DNA of 64,000 nt from Streptomyces sp. NBRC 110028. Its GTDB lineage: Bacteria > Actinomycetota > Actinomycetes > Streptomycetales > Streptomycetaceae. Of the stretch, positions 40,735 to 48,842 are shown one piece after another; the first letter of the stretch is position 1, and every line of letters begins with the position of its first letter. The notes beneath the pieces are model-generated. The model worked only from the letters and a program-made list of their open reading frames with translations. It made no database searches and was not told where the DNA came from. The translations under genes and the position numbers were made by a program. The stretch covers positions 1 through 64,000 of the forward strand of contig NZ_BBUZ01000031.1 of assembly GCF_001417735.1 (NCBI RefSeq). The letters are read 5' to 3'.

Positions 40735-41278
40735 AGTGGGCTCGCTCCGGGGCGTGGGGGGTGGCGCGCAGGTGGACTTCCGCCGGGAGGTGGGGCAGGC
40801 CCGCTGAGGTGCGGGCGGGGGTCAGGGCCTCGGTCTCCAGGGACCGCAGGGTCGCCGCCGGTTCCGCCCCCGCGGTCAGGACCAGGCGCACCCTGGCCCT
40901 GGGGGCGGCCCGGCGGCCGTGGAGGTGGACGTGGGCGCGGGTGACGCCGGGCAGGGACTCCGCGTCGGCGCTCAGGACGGCCTCCAGGGCGCGGCCGCGC
41001 AGTGACGCGCCGGAGCCGTCGTCCATCGGTACGAGGACGTCGTCCAGGCGGCGCCGCCGCAGCTGGGCCAGGGCCCAGCACAGCGCGAGCAGCACCAGCA
41101 CGCTCAGCGCCGCGATGACGCCGGGCCACCACCAGTCCTCGTCACGCCAGCGCACCCGGTCCGCGCGGGTGAGCAGGACGGCGTCGGGGGAACGCCGGCC
41201 GGCGATCAGGACCGCCGCGCCCGCGCACGCGACGGCCAGGCCCAGGATCCCCAGCAGCACCCGGTTCACGATCCGCAC
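40733..41278 (-). CDS. AmaP-like alkaline-shock membrane anchor protein
   Basis: A 181-residue protein with two membrane segments (VNRVLLGILGLAVACAGAAVLI and WWWPGVIAALSVLVLLALCWALAQL), then a soluble Asp23-like domain (VTRAHVHLHGRRAAPRARVRLVLTAGAEP). It closes the Asp23/Gls24 operon and should anchor Asp23 proteins at the membrane. Its stop codon lies in the terminal repeat of the adjacent MITE-like element, so the original C-terminus may have been altered by that insertion. Confidence 0.8.
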   Translation of the reverse strand: MRIVNRVLLGILGLAVACAGAAVLIAGRRSPDAVLLTRADRVRWRDEDWWWPGVIAALSVLVLLALCWALAQLRRRRLDDVLVPMDDGSGASLRGRALEAVLSADAESLPGVTRAHVHLHGRRAAPRARVRLVLTAGAEPAATLRSLETEALTPARTSAGLPHLPAEVHLRATPHAPERAH

Positions 41279-41285
41279 GCGCCCG

Positions 41286-41831
41286 TCACCTCGCCGGTCG
41301 CCGTACGCGGACGGACAGCCCCGGGCGCCGGGCGAGCCCGAGTTGCCGGATGCCGTCTCCGAGGACGGTCAGCAGGTCGGCCCGTACGTCGTCGAGGTCG
41401 CGGAAGTGCGCCTGGGCGCGGGCCCTGATCCGGCGGCGGCCGACGTCGACCCGTACGGCCCGTACGCCGGGCACGGCCATCGCCCGGTCGCGCAGCATCA
41501 GCCCGGCGGCGGTGCGGTCGATCCCGGCCCGGAGGGCGGCCTTGCCGTCGTCGCTCATCGGGAGGAGCGCGCGCAGGCCCGGGGTGACGGCCAGCGCGAC
41601 CATCCACACGCCCAGCACGACCAGGGCCACCGCGATCCCGACGATCCAGCCGTCGCCGAGCGGACGCGTGGCGAGCTGGCCGGCGAGCCAGCGCCGCCAC
41701 TCCATCACGGGGTGGCCGGTGCGTTCGGAGGCGATGTCGTACAGGAGCAGCCCGAGCGCGCCGAGCAGGACCAGCGCGGTCAGAGCGGCCGGTACGCGCC
41801 GGGCCGACCAGAAGCGACCGGTGGCGCTCAT
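41286..41831 (-). CDS. DUF6286-type Asp23-cluster membrane protein
   Basis: A 181-residue protein with two membrane segments (VPAALTALVLLGALGLLLYDI and WIVGIAVALVVLGVWMVALAV), followed by a basic soluble domain (LRDRAMAVPGVRAVRVDVGRRRIRARAQAHF) resembling the Asp23 fold. Same architecture as the next gene downstream, from which it is separated by 7 nt, so the two are probably ancient duplicates. ATG 41831 overlaps the upstream Asp23 gene's stop (ATGA). Confidence 0.8.
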   Translation of the reverse strand: MSATGRFWSARRVPAALTALVLLGALGLLLYDIASERTGHPVMEWRRWLAGQLATRPLGDGWIVGIAVALVVLGVWMVALAVTPGLRALLPMSDDGKAALRAGIDRTAAGLMLRDRAMAVPGVRAVRVDVGRRRIRARAQAHFRDLDDVRADLLTVLGDGIRQLGLARRPGLSVRVRRPAR

Positions 41832-42211
41832 CGCACCGTCCCCCGCTCCAGCCGCGGTGAGTGCAGCCGTTCCACGGTCACCGCCACGTCCGGCACCTCC
41901 ATGCCCGTCAGTTCGCCGATCCGCGTCGCCACATGACGCCGTACCGCCGCGCACTGCGCGCCGAGGTCGGAGGGATAGCCCAGCTCGACGGCGACGCGTA
42001 CGCGCGCGGCGCCCGCGCGGACCGCGACGACCGCGTAGGGCAGGAGCCCGCGCTCGCCGCCGAGCGCTTCCCGCGCCGCGCGCGAGGCGATCTTCGCGAC
42101 GACGCGGTCCGCGATCCGGGTCGCGCCCCGCTCACCCCGCTCACCCCGCTCATCCGGCTCACGCTGCTCGCTCGGCTCACTCGGCTCACTCGGCTCATCC
42201 GGCTCACTCAC
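41828..42211 (-). CDS. Asp23/Gls24-family envelope protein (short)
   Basis: A 127-residue protein. The N-terminus is a simple Glu-Pro-Ser repeat (EPDEPSEPSEPSEQREPDERGERGERG) encoded by a 9-bp DNA repeat. The Asp23 core follows: TRIADRVVAKIASRAAREALGG, YAVVAVRAGAARVRVAVELGYPSDL and VRRHVATRIGELTGMEVPDVAVTVERL. Start is GTG 42211. It overlaps the next gene by 4 nt. Confidence 0.82.
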   Translation of the reverse strand: MSEPDEPSEPSEPSEQREPDERGERGERGATRIADRVVAKIASRAAREALGGERGLLPYAVVAVRAGAARVRVAVELGYPSDLGAQCAAVRRHVATRIGELTGMEVPDVAVTVERLHSPRLERGTVR

Positions 42212-42220
42212 GGCGCACCG

Positions 42221-42412
42221 TCACCGCCGCCGTTCGCCACGGTCGCGGGTGCGGAAGAACTCGCCGGGTTCCAGATCCCCGTCCAGGAACCGGCCCGCGA
42301 CGAAGCCGACGGCACCCAACGCCGCCACCAGCAGAAAGGCCCCGAAACCACCGAAGTATCCGGCGAAAGCCAGCGCCATCCCCGCGATCATCCCGATCAC
42401 GGCCATGCTCAT
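42221..42412 (-). CDS. Small membrane protein of the Asp23 cluster (DUF2273-like)
   Basis: A 63-residue protein with two hydrophobic stretches (MAVIGMIAGMALAFAGYFGG and FGAFLLVAALGAVGFVAGRFLDG) and a charged tail (FFRTRDRGERRR). DUF2273-type small membrane proteins are regular members of Asp23 operons. ATG 42412 is chosen from GGGGAG seven nt upstream; the frame extends eight codons further. Confidence 0.78.
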   Translation of the reverse strand: MSMAVIGMIAGMALAFAGYFGGFGAFLLVAALGAVGFVAGRFLDGDLEPGEFFRTRDRGERRR

Positions 42413-42454
42413 CGTGTGCTCCCCTGCTGGAGCCAACCGGAGCCGCTACCGCGG

Positions 42455-42937
42455 CTACTGCAGCCTGGGCTCCGGCGATTCCTCTTCCTCATCCGGCAAC
42501 TTCACATCGCTGACCGCGATGTCGACCTCGACGACCTCAAGTCCGGTCATCCGCTCGACCGCCGTGATCACGTTCTCCCGTACGGCCCGGGCGACTTCGG
42601 TGATCGAGACGCCGTACTCCACCACGATCTCCAGGTCGAGGGCCGTCTGCACCTCGCCCACCTCGGCCTTCACGCCGCGGGAGACCGATTTGCCGCCACC
42701 GGGCACCCGGTCGCGCACGACGCCGAAGGTGCGGGCGAGCCCGCCGCCCATGGTGTGGACGCCGACCACATCGCGGGCGGCCATTCCGGCGATCTTTTCG
42801 ACCACACCGTCGGCGATGGTGGTGCGGCCGCGCGCTCCCGGGTCGACGCCGCGGCCTCCGCCGAGGGTCTTCGGCGTACCGGCGGACGGCTCCGTGGCGG
42901 GGGTCTGTGGCCGGTTGCGTGGCGCGGTCTCGGACAT
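42455..42937 (-). CDS. Asp23/Gls24-family envelope stress protein
   Basis: A 160-residue protein with the full Asp23 domain: GRTTIADGVVEKIAGMAARDVVGVHTMGGG, VSRGVKAEVGEVQTALDLEIVVEYGVSITEVARAVRENVITAVERMTGLEVVEVDIAVSDV (starts near 76). It is the first gene of the cluster and the probable main component, anchored by the AmaP-like proteins. Start ATG 42937 has AGGAGGG nine nt upstream; GTG 42940 directly precedes it. Divergent from the P10-like gene. Confidence 0.9.
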   Translation of the reverse strand: MSETAPRNRPQTPATEPSAGTPKTLGGGRGVDPGARGRTTIADGVVEKIAGMAARDVVGVHTMGGGLARTFGVVRDRVPGGGKSVSRGVKAEVGEVQTALDLEIVVEYGVSITEVARAVRENVITAVERMTGLEVVEVDIAVSDVKLPDEEEESPEPRLQ

Positions 42938-43022
42938 CACCGATCACCCTCCTCTCCGTTCGCCCTACTTGCCACACTAAAGCTGATTGGCCCGTAATGC
43001 GCATTTTGTGCATCATTCAGGC

Positions 43023-43763
43023 ATGGTCACCGACCGGCTCGCACAAGCCGTACGGCAGCAGCTGCGGCTCGGCCGCCTCCTCCCCCTGGGCGGGCCGGGG
43101 GACGGCGCCTGGCTGACCGAGCGCGCGGCGGACGCCGTGCTGCGCCGGGCCGCCGACGCCCTGCCCGGGGTGCGTCTCGGCGCGCTCCGGATCGCCCTGG
43201 CCGATCCGCAGGCCGCCGCGCCGCCCGCGGTTCCGGCCCCGCCGAGCGCGCTGCCGCCGGGGGCGTTGCGGGTCGAGGCGGAGTTCGCGGCGACCGCGGA
43301 CCGGCCGCTGCCGGTGACGGCCGACCGGCTGCGCGGGGTCCTGCTGGGCGCGGCCGCGGACCGGCTCGGGCTGGCGGTGGAGACCGTGGACCTGCGGGTG
43401 ACGGACGTGCTGGACGAGGTTCCGGAGCCGGAACCGTCACCCACCGGGCAGCCGGAGGACCGAGGGGTCCCGGAGGACCGGGAGGACCGGGAGGACGAGG
43501 GCTCGGCGATCACCGCCGCGGTCACGGCCGTACCCGGTGTGGCCCGGCTCGCCCCGGTGCTGAGCCACCAGGCGGTACGGATCGAGGGACGGCACGTCCG
43601 GGTGGAGCTGGCCGTGGCCCCGGGGCACCGCGCGGTGGACGTGGCCCGCGCGGTGCGCGGGGCGCTCGCGGCCACCGCGCCGCCCCCGGCGACGGTGGCC
43701 GTCCTGGTCACCGCCGTGGACGACGGCGGCCGGCCCTCCCCCGTCCGGCCTCACCAGTGGTAG
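43023..43763 (+). CDS. Nucleopolyhedrovirus-P10-like actinobacterial protein
   Basis: A 246-residue Ala/Pro/Arg-rich protein of the type annotated in Streptomyces as P10-family. Two Asp23-like halves are visible: ADAVLRRAADALPGVRLGALRIALAD, and ITAAVTAVPGVARLAPVLSHQAVRIEGRHVRVELAVAPGHRAVDVARAVRGAL, so it probably belongs functionally to the neighbouring Asp23 cluster. A Glu/Asp/Arg repeat (PEDRGVPEDREDREDEG) links them. The viral name is misleading. It overlaps the MaoC gene's 3' end by 13 nt. Confidence 0.7.
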   Translation: MVTDRLAQAVRQQLRLGRLLPLGGPGDGAWLTERAADAVLRRAADALPGVRLGALRIALADPQAAAPPAVPAPPSALPPGALRVEAEFAATADRPLPVTADRLRGVLLGAAADRLGLAVETVDLRVTDVLDEVPEPEPSPTGQPEDRGVPEDREDREDEGSAITAAVTAVPGVARLAPVLSHQAVRIEGRHVRVELAVAPGHRAVDVARAVRGALAATAPPPATVAVLVTAVDDGGRPSPVRPHQW

Positions 43764-44209
43764 CGGTGCACCGCCTGGGCGACACAGCACGGCTTGTCGC
43801 CGCCGTCCTGTTCCACCACCAGGTCGATGACGGCCTGGGCGCCGCCGTCCCCGAGATCGTCGACGGAGACGAGGGTCGCCCCGGCCCGAATCCTGGCACC
43901 GGCCGGTACCGGCGCCGGGAACCGCACCTTGTTGAGGCCGTAGTTGACGGCCATCCGGACGCCGCCCAGGTCGAGGATCTCGCCCCACAGCGGGATCAGC
44001 AGGGACAGGGTGAGATAGCCGTGGGCGATGGTGCCGCCGAAGGGGCCGTCCTTGGCCCGCTCGGGGTCGACGTGGATCCACTGGTGGTCATCGGTGGCGT
44101 CGGCGAAGGTGTCGATCCGGTCCTGCTCGATCCGGTGCCACCGGCTGTGGCCGAGGTGCTGTCCGGCCAGCTGCTTCAGCTCGTCGAAACTGTTCACGGT
44201 CGTGGGCAC
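43751..44209 (-). CDS. MaoC-like (R)-enoyl-CoA hydratase
   Basis: A 152-residue hot-dog-fold protein. The hydratase 2 motif is intact: FADATDDHQWIHVDPERAKDGPFGGTIAHGYLTLSLL, with Asp and His of the active site in DDHQWIH. It hydrates trans-2-enoyl-CoA. Start is GTG 44209 with GGAG seven nt upstream. Last gene of the acyl-CoA operon that runs from 47558 leftwards. Confidence 0.9.
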   Translation of the reverse strand: MPTTVNSFDELKQLAGQHLGHSRWHRIEQDRIDTFADATDDHQWIHVDPERAKDGPFGGTIAHGYLTLSLLIPLWGEILDLGGVRMAVNYGLNKVRFPAPVPAGARIRAGATLVSVDDLGDGGAQAVIDLVVEQDGGDKPCCVAQAVHRYHW

Positions 44210-44249
44210 GCGAGGTCTCCCTATCGTTCGGTGAGGCTGGTGGGTCTCG

Positions 44250-45740
44250 TCAGCGCAGGGCGGATTTGCGGATCTTCCCGCTGGCGGTGCGCGGCAGCGC
44301 GGTCCGGAACTCGACCGTCTTCGGCACCTTGTACTTCGCGAGGCGGCCCGCGAGGTGGTCGAGCAGGCCCCGCGGATCGGCGGTGGCTCCCGCCCGGAGG
44401 ACCACGACGGCCTTGCCGACCTCGCCCCACCGGGCGTCCGGCATGCCGACGACGGCGCATTCGACGACATCGGGGTGGTCGTACAGGGCGTTCTCCACCT
44501 CGGCGGGATAGATGTTCTCACCGCCCGAGATGATCATGTCTTTGACGCGGTCGACGATGAACACATAGCCGTCCTCGTCCCGCACTCCCACGTCCCCGGA
44601 GCGGAACCATCCGCCCTCCAGCAGCGCGTTCGCGGTCGCGTCCGGCAGGCCGTAGTAGCCGCGCATCACATGGGGGCCGTGCACCAGGATCTCGCCGGGC
44701 TCGCCGGGTTCCGTCTCGCCGGTCAGGTCCGAGCGGACCAGCCGGACGTCGGTGAAGAAGTGGGGTACGCCCGCGGAGCCCGCCTTCGCCTCGCTCATCT
44801 CGCGGTCGAGCAGCAGCGTCCCCGGTGACGCCTCGGTCATCCCGTATCCCTGGATGAAGGAGAGGCCGCGGCGCAGATAGACGTCGATCAGCGCCTTGGG
44901 GACGGGGGAACCGCCGCACATCAGGGTGCGCACGGACGACAGGTCGGCCGTCGCCCAGCGCGGCGACTCCGCGACCGCCGCGAACATGGTGGGGACTCCG
45001 AAGAGGCAGGTCACGCCCTGGCTCTCGATCAGGTCGAGCATGCGTTCCGCGTCGAAGCCAGGCTCTATCACCACGCGTCCGCCCTTGAGCAGGGTCGGCA
45101 GGCAGGTCATGTTCAGCGCGGCGGTGTGGAAGAGGGGCGCGGTGACGAGGGTGATCTCGTCCGAGGCGAGATCGGTGTCGACCAGGACGTTGAGGCTGTT
45201 CCAGGTGATGTTGGCGTGGCTGAGGACGGCGCCCTTGGGCCGGCCGGTGGTGCCGGACGTATACATGATCATGCACGGATCGTCGGCGCCCATGACCTCG
45301 TCCGGCCCATGGTCACCATCGCCCTCGGCCAGCTCGTCGACCGCCACCGCGATGCCCGCGCCCGCCTCCGCGGCGGTCCGGGCGCAGCGCGCGTCGTGGA
45401 GGAGCAGCCGCGCGCCGGAGTCGTTCAGCATGTAGGCCAGTTCGGGCGGGGCGAGCCGGGTGTTGAGCGGTACGAAGACGGCGCCCACCGCGCAGGTGGC
45501 GAAGAGTGCGTGGAGGAACGAGGGGTGGTTGGGGCCGAGGTAGGCGACGCGGTCGCCGCGCCGGATCCCGCGCGCCCGCAGGGCCCGGGCGAACCGGGTG
45601 ACGGTCGCGTCCAGCTCCCGGTAGGTCTGGGTGTCGTCCCCGTGGACGATCGCGATCCGCCCGGGGGTCTTGCGGGCCCGGCGTCGCGGCCACGATCCGA
45701 CGCCCTCTCCCGCACCCCGGCCGATGCCTTGTTCCAGCAT
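44250..45740 (-). CDS. Acyl-CoA synthetase (fatty-acid or aryl-CoA ligase)
   Basis: A 496-residue AMP-forming ligase. ATP-binding A3 motif MYTSGTTGRPKGAVLSH, A5 GYGMTEASP, A7 RSGDVGVRDEDGY, A8 RVKDMIISGGENIYPAEVE and A10 Lys in RTASGKIRKS are all present. It activates a carboxylic acid as CoA thioester; acyl or aromatic substrate is undetermined. Operon context (amidohydrolase, SDR, MaoC) suggests degradation of an exogenous acid. Confidence 0.92.
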   Translation of the reverse strand: MLEQGIGRGAGEGVGSWPRRRARKTPGRIAIVHGDDTQTYRELDATVTRFARALRARGIRRGDRVAYLGPNHPSFLHALFATCAVGAVFVPLNTRLAPPELAYMLNDSGARLLLHDARCARTAAEAGAGIAVAVDELAEGDGDHGPDEVMGADDPCMIMYTSGTTGRPKGAVLSHANITWNSLNVLVDTDLASDEITLVTAPLFHTAALNMTCLPTLLKGGRVVIEPGFDAERMLDLIESQGVTCLFGVPTMFAAVAESPRWATADLSSVRTLMCGGSPVPKALIDVYLRRGLSFIQGYGMTEASPGTLLLDREMSEAKAGSAGVPHFFTDVRLVRSDLTGETEPGEPGEILVHGPHVMRGYYGLPDATANALLEGGWFRSGDVGVRDEDGYVFIVDRVKDMIISGGENIYPAEVENALYDHPDVVECAVVGMPDARWGEVGKAVVVLRAGATADPRGLLDHLAGRLAKYKVPKTVEFRTALPRTASGKIRKSALR

Positions 45741-45747
45741 CTTTCGC

Positions 45748-46620
45748 TCACTCCTTCGTGAGGCCGAGCAGCCGCGCCGCGTTGTCCTTGAGGATCAGCG
45801 GCCGAACCTCGGGTTTGATGTCGAGTTCGCCGAAGTCGGCCAGCCATCGGTCCGGGTCGATCACCGGATAGTCGGAGCCGAACAGGACCTTGTGCTTGAG
45901 CAGCGAATTGGCGTAGCGGACCAGCTGCGGCGGAAAGTACTTCGGCGACCAGCCGGACAGGTCGATGAAGACGTTGGGCTTGTGTGTGGCGACGGCCAGC
46001 GCCTCGTCCTGCCAGGGGAACGACGGATGGGCCAGGATGATCGGCAGGTCCGGGAAGTCCACGGCGACATCGTCCACGTCCATGGGGTTGGAGTACTTCA
46101 GCCGGATTCCGCCGCCCCCGGGCACGCCCGCGCCGATCCCGGTCTGCCCGGTGTGGAAGAGCGCGGGCACCCCAAGCTCCTGGATCGCCTCGTACAGCGG
46201 GTAGAACCGCTGGTCGTTCGGGTGGAACGCCTGGAGGGACGGATGGAACTTGAAGCCGCGCACCCCGTGGCTCTCGACCAGCCGCCGCGCCGCCCGCACC
46301 GCCGCCCGGCCCTTCCACGGGTCGACGCTGGCGAACGGGATGAGGATGTCGGCGTGCTCGGCGCAGGAGGCGGCCACCTCCTCGTTGCCGATCGGCGGAT
46401 GGCCGGTGGCGGTCTCCGCGTCCACGGTGAAGACGACGGCGGCGATGCGGCGTTCGCGGTAGTGGGCGGCCAGCTCGGGGATGGTGGGCTGCCGGGCGCC
46501 GTGGGTCCTGAAGTACGCGGCGGAGGCTTCGGCCAGTTCACCGCTCAGCGAGGAGTGGCCGTCGGCCGAGATCTCGGCGTGGGTGTGGACGTCGATGGCG
46601 ACGAGGTCGTCGAGGTTCAC
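45748..46620 (-). CDS. Amidohydrolase-family (ACMSD-like) protein
   Basis: A 290-residue metal-dependent hydrolase. The N-terminal IDVHTHAE supplies two His ligands, FKFHPSLQAFHP and ILAHPSFPW further His, and LFGSDYPV the catalytic Asp. The fold matches the amidohydrolase 2 group, which includes decarboxylases of aromatic or semialdehyde acids. GTG 46620 overlaps the stop of the upstream SDR gene (GTGA). Confidence 0.88.
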   Translation of the reverse strand: MNLDDLVAIDVHTHAEISADGHSSLSGELAEASAAYFRTHGARQPTIPELAAHYRERRIAAVVFTVDAETATGHPPIGNEEVAASCAEHADILIPFASVDPWKGRAAVRAARRLVESHGVRGFKFHPSLQAFHPNDQRFYPLYEAIQELGVPALFHTGQTGIGAGVPGGGGIRLKYSNPMDVDDVAVDFPDLPIILAHPSFPWQDEALAVATHKPNVFIDLSGWSPKYFPPQLVRYANSLLKHKVLFGSDYPVIDPDRWLADFGELDIKPEVRPLILKDNAARLLGLTKE

Positions 46621-47558
46621 CGCCCGGCCTCCTCCGTGCTCCCGGGGCTCTTCGGCTCCAACACGGGCGCGGGGATGCCCACGCCCTCCGGGTGCCGGCC
46701 CAGCGACGTACCCCAGACGCCCGCGATGGCGTCCGCGTCCCAGCCGCCCTCGCGGTAGACCGCCGACCGCTCCTCGGGATGGGTCCACAGGGTCAGCCGG
46801 TCGCCGCCGACGCCGATGGCCTGCCCGGTGATGCCGTCGGCGGCGTCCGAGGCGAGGAAGACCACGAGCCCGGCGACATCGTCGGCGGTGCCGAAGCCCT
46901 CGCCCTGCCGCAGCCAGCCGGGCAGCGGTTCACCGCGCTCCTCGTACGCCTCGACGTACGGCGCGAAGGCGGGGATGGTCGCGGTCATGGCGGTCGCGGC
47001 GACGGGGATCACCGCGTTGACGCCGATCCCGGCCTTGGCGCACTCCATCGACCAGGTGCGGGTCATGCCGACGATGCCCGCCTTGGCGGCGGAGTAGTTG
47101 GTCTGCCCGAAGTTGCCGCGCTGTCCGGCGGGTGAGCCGATGAGGATCAGCCGGCCGCCCCCGCCACGCTCGCGCATGTGCCGGACGGCGGCGCGGGCGC
47201 AGGTGAAGGTGCCCCTGAGGTGGACGCCGAGGACCGCGTCGAAGTCCTCGTCGGTCATCTTCCACAGCACCCGGTCGCGCAGGATGCCCGCGTTGGTGAC
47301 GAGGACGTCCAGCCGCCCGAACGCCTCGACCGCGCGTTCCACCAGCGCGTCGGCGACCTCGCTGGTGCCGACCGCGCCGGGCGCGGCGACCGCCGTGCCG
47401 CCCTCGTCGGTGATGACCTTGACGGCCTGTTCGGCGGTGGCGGCGTCGGCGTCGTTGACGACCACGCGGGCGCCCGCCCGGGCCAGGGCACGGGCGTAGG
47501 CGAGGCCGAGGCCGCGCCCCGCGCCGGTGACCACGGCGGTCTTCCCGGTCAGCTCCAT
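46617..47558 (-). CDS. SDR oxidoreductase (3-hydroxyacyl-CoA dehydrogenase-like)
   Basis: A 313-residue SDR, longer than usual. Cofactor motif TGAGRGLGLAYARALA, NNAG-equivalent VTNAG, catalytic Ser in LIGSP, Tyr/Lys in QTNYSAAKAGIVG. It resembles the dehydrogenase part of multifunctional peroxisomal-type enzymes. The extra C-terminal 60 residues (LWTHPEERSAVYREGGWDADAIAGVWG) match the extension in those relatives. First gene of the operon. ATG 47558 chosen; ATG 47585, with CAGGA upstream, is also plausible. Confidence 0.87.
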   Translation of the reverse strand: MELTGKTAVVTGAGRGLGLAYARALARAGARVVVNDADAATAEQAVKVITDEGGTAVAAPGAVGTSEVADALVERAVEAFGRLDVLVTNAGILRDRVLWKMTDEDFDAVLGVHLRGTFTCARAAVRHMRERGGGGRLILIGSPAGQRGNFGQTNYSAAKAGIVGMTRTWSMECAKAGIGVNAVIPVAATAMTATIPAFAPYVEAYEERGEPLPGWLRQGEGFGTADDVAGLVVFLASDAADGITGQAIGVGGDRLTLWTHPEERSAVYREGGWDADAIAGVWGTSLGRHPEGVGIPAPVLEPKSPGSTEEAGR

Positions 47559-47583
47559 GGGCTGGGATCCTTCCACGAGTATC

Positions 47584-47598
47584 ATCAGGGTTCCTGAT
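47584..47598. promoter_or_regulatory. Candidate MarR operator
   Basis: ATCAGG-GTT-CCTGAT is a perfect 6-3-6 inverted repeat in the intergenic region between the divergent SDR operon and the MarR gene, the expected place and symmetry for a MarR dimer site. Confidence 0.5.
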
Positions 47599-47694
47599 TC
47601 TGATGGTGAGTGGAGCACTCCGGGAGGTCGGGTGTCAATGGGCGGAGCAGCGGCCGGACGCCGTCCCCGGTCACCGGTCGGGCAAGATGGCCGA

Positions 47695-48207
47695 ATGACC
47701 ACTTCCGAGCCGTCCGACACCGCGCAGCTGGACCAGGTCGGCACGCTCTACCTGGTGAAACGGCTGGAACAGGCAATACGGGCGCATCTGGACGCGCTGC
47801 TGCGCCCGTATCGCCTGACCACGCTGCAGTACACGGCGCTGACCGTCCTGGAGCGCCGGGACGGGCTGTCCTCGGCCCAGCTCGCACGCCGCTCGTTCGT
47901 CAAGCCGCAGACGATGCACGAGATGGTCCAGACGCTGGAGGAGCGGGGGTTCATCGAGCGCCGCCGGGATCCGGCCAACCGCCGGGTGCTGCTCATCAGT
48001 CTCAGCGACCGGGGGCGCGAGGCGCTGCGCGCCTACGACGAGCAGGTACGGCTGCTGGAGGAGCGGATGCTCGGCGGGCTGACCGAGGACCGGCGCGGGG
48101 AGCTGCGGCAGGCGCTGATCGACTGCACCCGGGCGATGTCGGCCGCGCCGCCAGGGAGGGACGACGACGTGCCACCGGGGGCGGGGCGGGACGCGGCGGC
48201 GCCGTAG
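47695..48207 (+). CDS. MarR-family transcriptional regulator
   Basis: A 170-residue winged-helix regulator: LRPYRLTTLQYTALTVLERRDGLSSAQLARRSFVKPQTMHEMVQTLEERGFIERRRDPANRRVLLISLSDRGREAL contains the HTH and the wing with the DxR signature. It faces the acyl-CoA operon and is likely its repressor, relieved by a CoA thioester or aromatic acid. The C-terminal 20 residues are low-complexity. Confidence 0.92.
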   Translation: MTTSEPSDTAQLDQVGTLYLVKRLEQAIRAHLDALLRPYRLTTLQYTALTVLERRDGLSSAQLARRSFVKPQTMHEMVQTLEERGFIERRRDPANRRVLLISLSDRGREALRAYDEQVRLLEERMLGGLTEDRRGELRQALIDCTRAMSAAPPGRDDDVPPGAGRDAAAP

Positions 48208-48215
48208 CGCATCCG

Positions 48216-48842
48216 TCATCGGTCCTGGCAGGCCTGGCGGGCGGCCCGCAGTTCCTCCACGGTGCGGGCCAGCTCGGTGACGCAGTCGACCAGTTCGGAC
48301 GCTTCCTCACCGCCCGTGTTCTCGCACAGCGCCTCCGCGGTGCGGGCGAGCTGTGCGGACACCCGCTCCAGCCGCTCGCCCGAGGGGTCCGGCTGACCGG
48401 CCAGCTGCCGGCGCAGTTGCTCGGCCTGGGCGGCGAGCTGGAGGTTCTTGCGGTGCAGATCCAGAAAGATGTTGACCTTGGTCCGCAGCAGCCAGGGGTC
48501 GATGGGTTTGGTGAGGAAGTCGGCGGCGCCGATGGCATAGCCCCGGTAGGGGTAGTCCGAATCGGTGTCGGTGCCGGTCAGCAGGATGATCGGGACGTCC
48601 TTGGTCTGCTCGAGACGCTTCATGTTGGCGGCGGTCTCGAAGCCGTCCATGCCCGGCATCAGGACATCGAGCAGCACGACGGCGAAGTCCTGCCGGAGCA
48701 TCGCCTTCAGCGCCTCCTCACCGGAGTGGGCGCGGACGAGCCGGTGCTCGAGCGGGCCCAGGACGGCCTCCAGCGCGATCAGGTTCTCCTCCATGTCGTC
48801 GACGATGAGGATTCCGGCACGGTCGGGTGCGGCGGCGCTCAT
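48216..48842 (-). CDS. osaB: OsaB-like single-domain response regulator
   Basis: A 208-residue regulator. Receiver domain: ILIVDDMEENLIALEAVLG, phospho-acceptor Asp in VVLLDVLMPGMDGFET (near 57), LLTGTDTD and Lys in FLTKPIDP. The rest is a helical coiled coil (LHRKNLQLAAQAEQLRRQLAG; LERVSAQLARTAEALCENTGG) with no DNA-binding domain. It overlaps the hybrid kinase gene by 4 nt. The pair matches the osmoadaptation system OsaA/OsaB of S. coelicolor by architecture. Confidence 0.82.
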   Translation of the reverse strand: MSAAAPDRAGILIVDDMEENLIALEAVLGPLEHRLVRAHSGEEALKAMLRQDFAVVLLDVLMPGMDGFETAANMKRLEQTKDVPIILLTGTDTDSDYPYRGYAIGAADFLTKPIDPWLLRTKVNIFLDLHRKNLQLAAQAEQLRRQLAGQPDPSGERLERVSAQLARTAEALCENTGGEEASELVDCVTELARTVEELRAARQACQDR

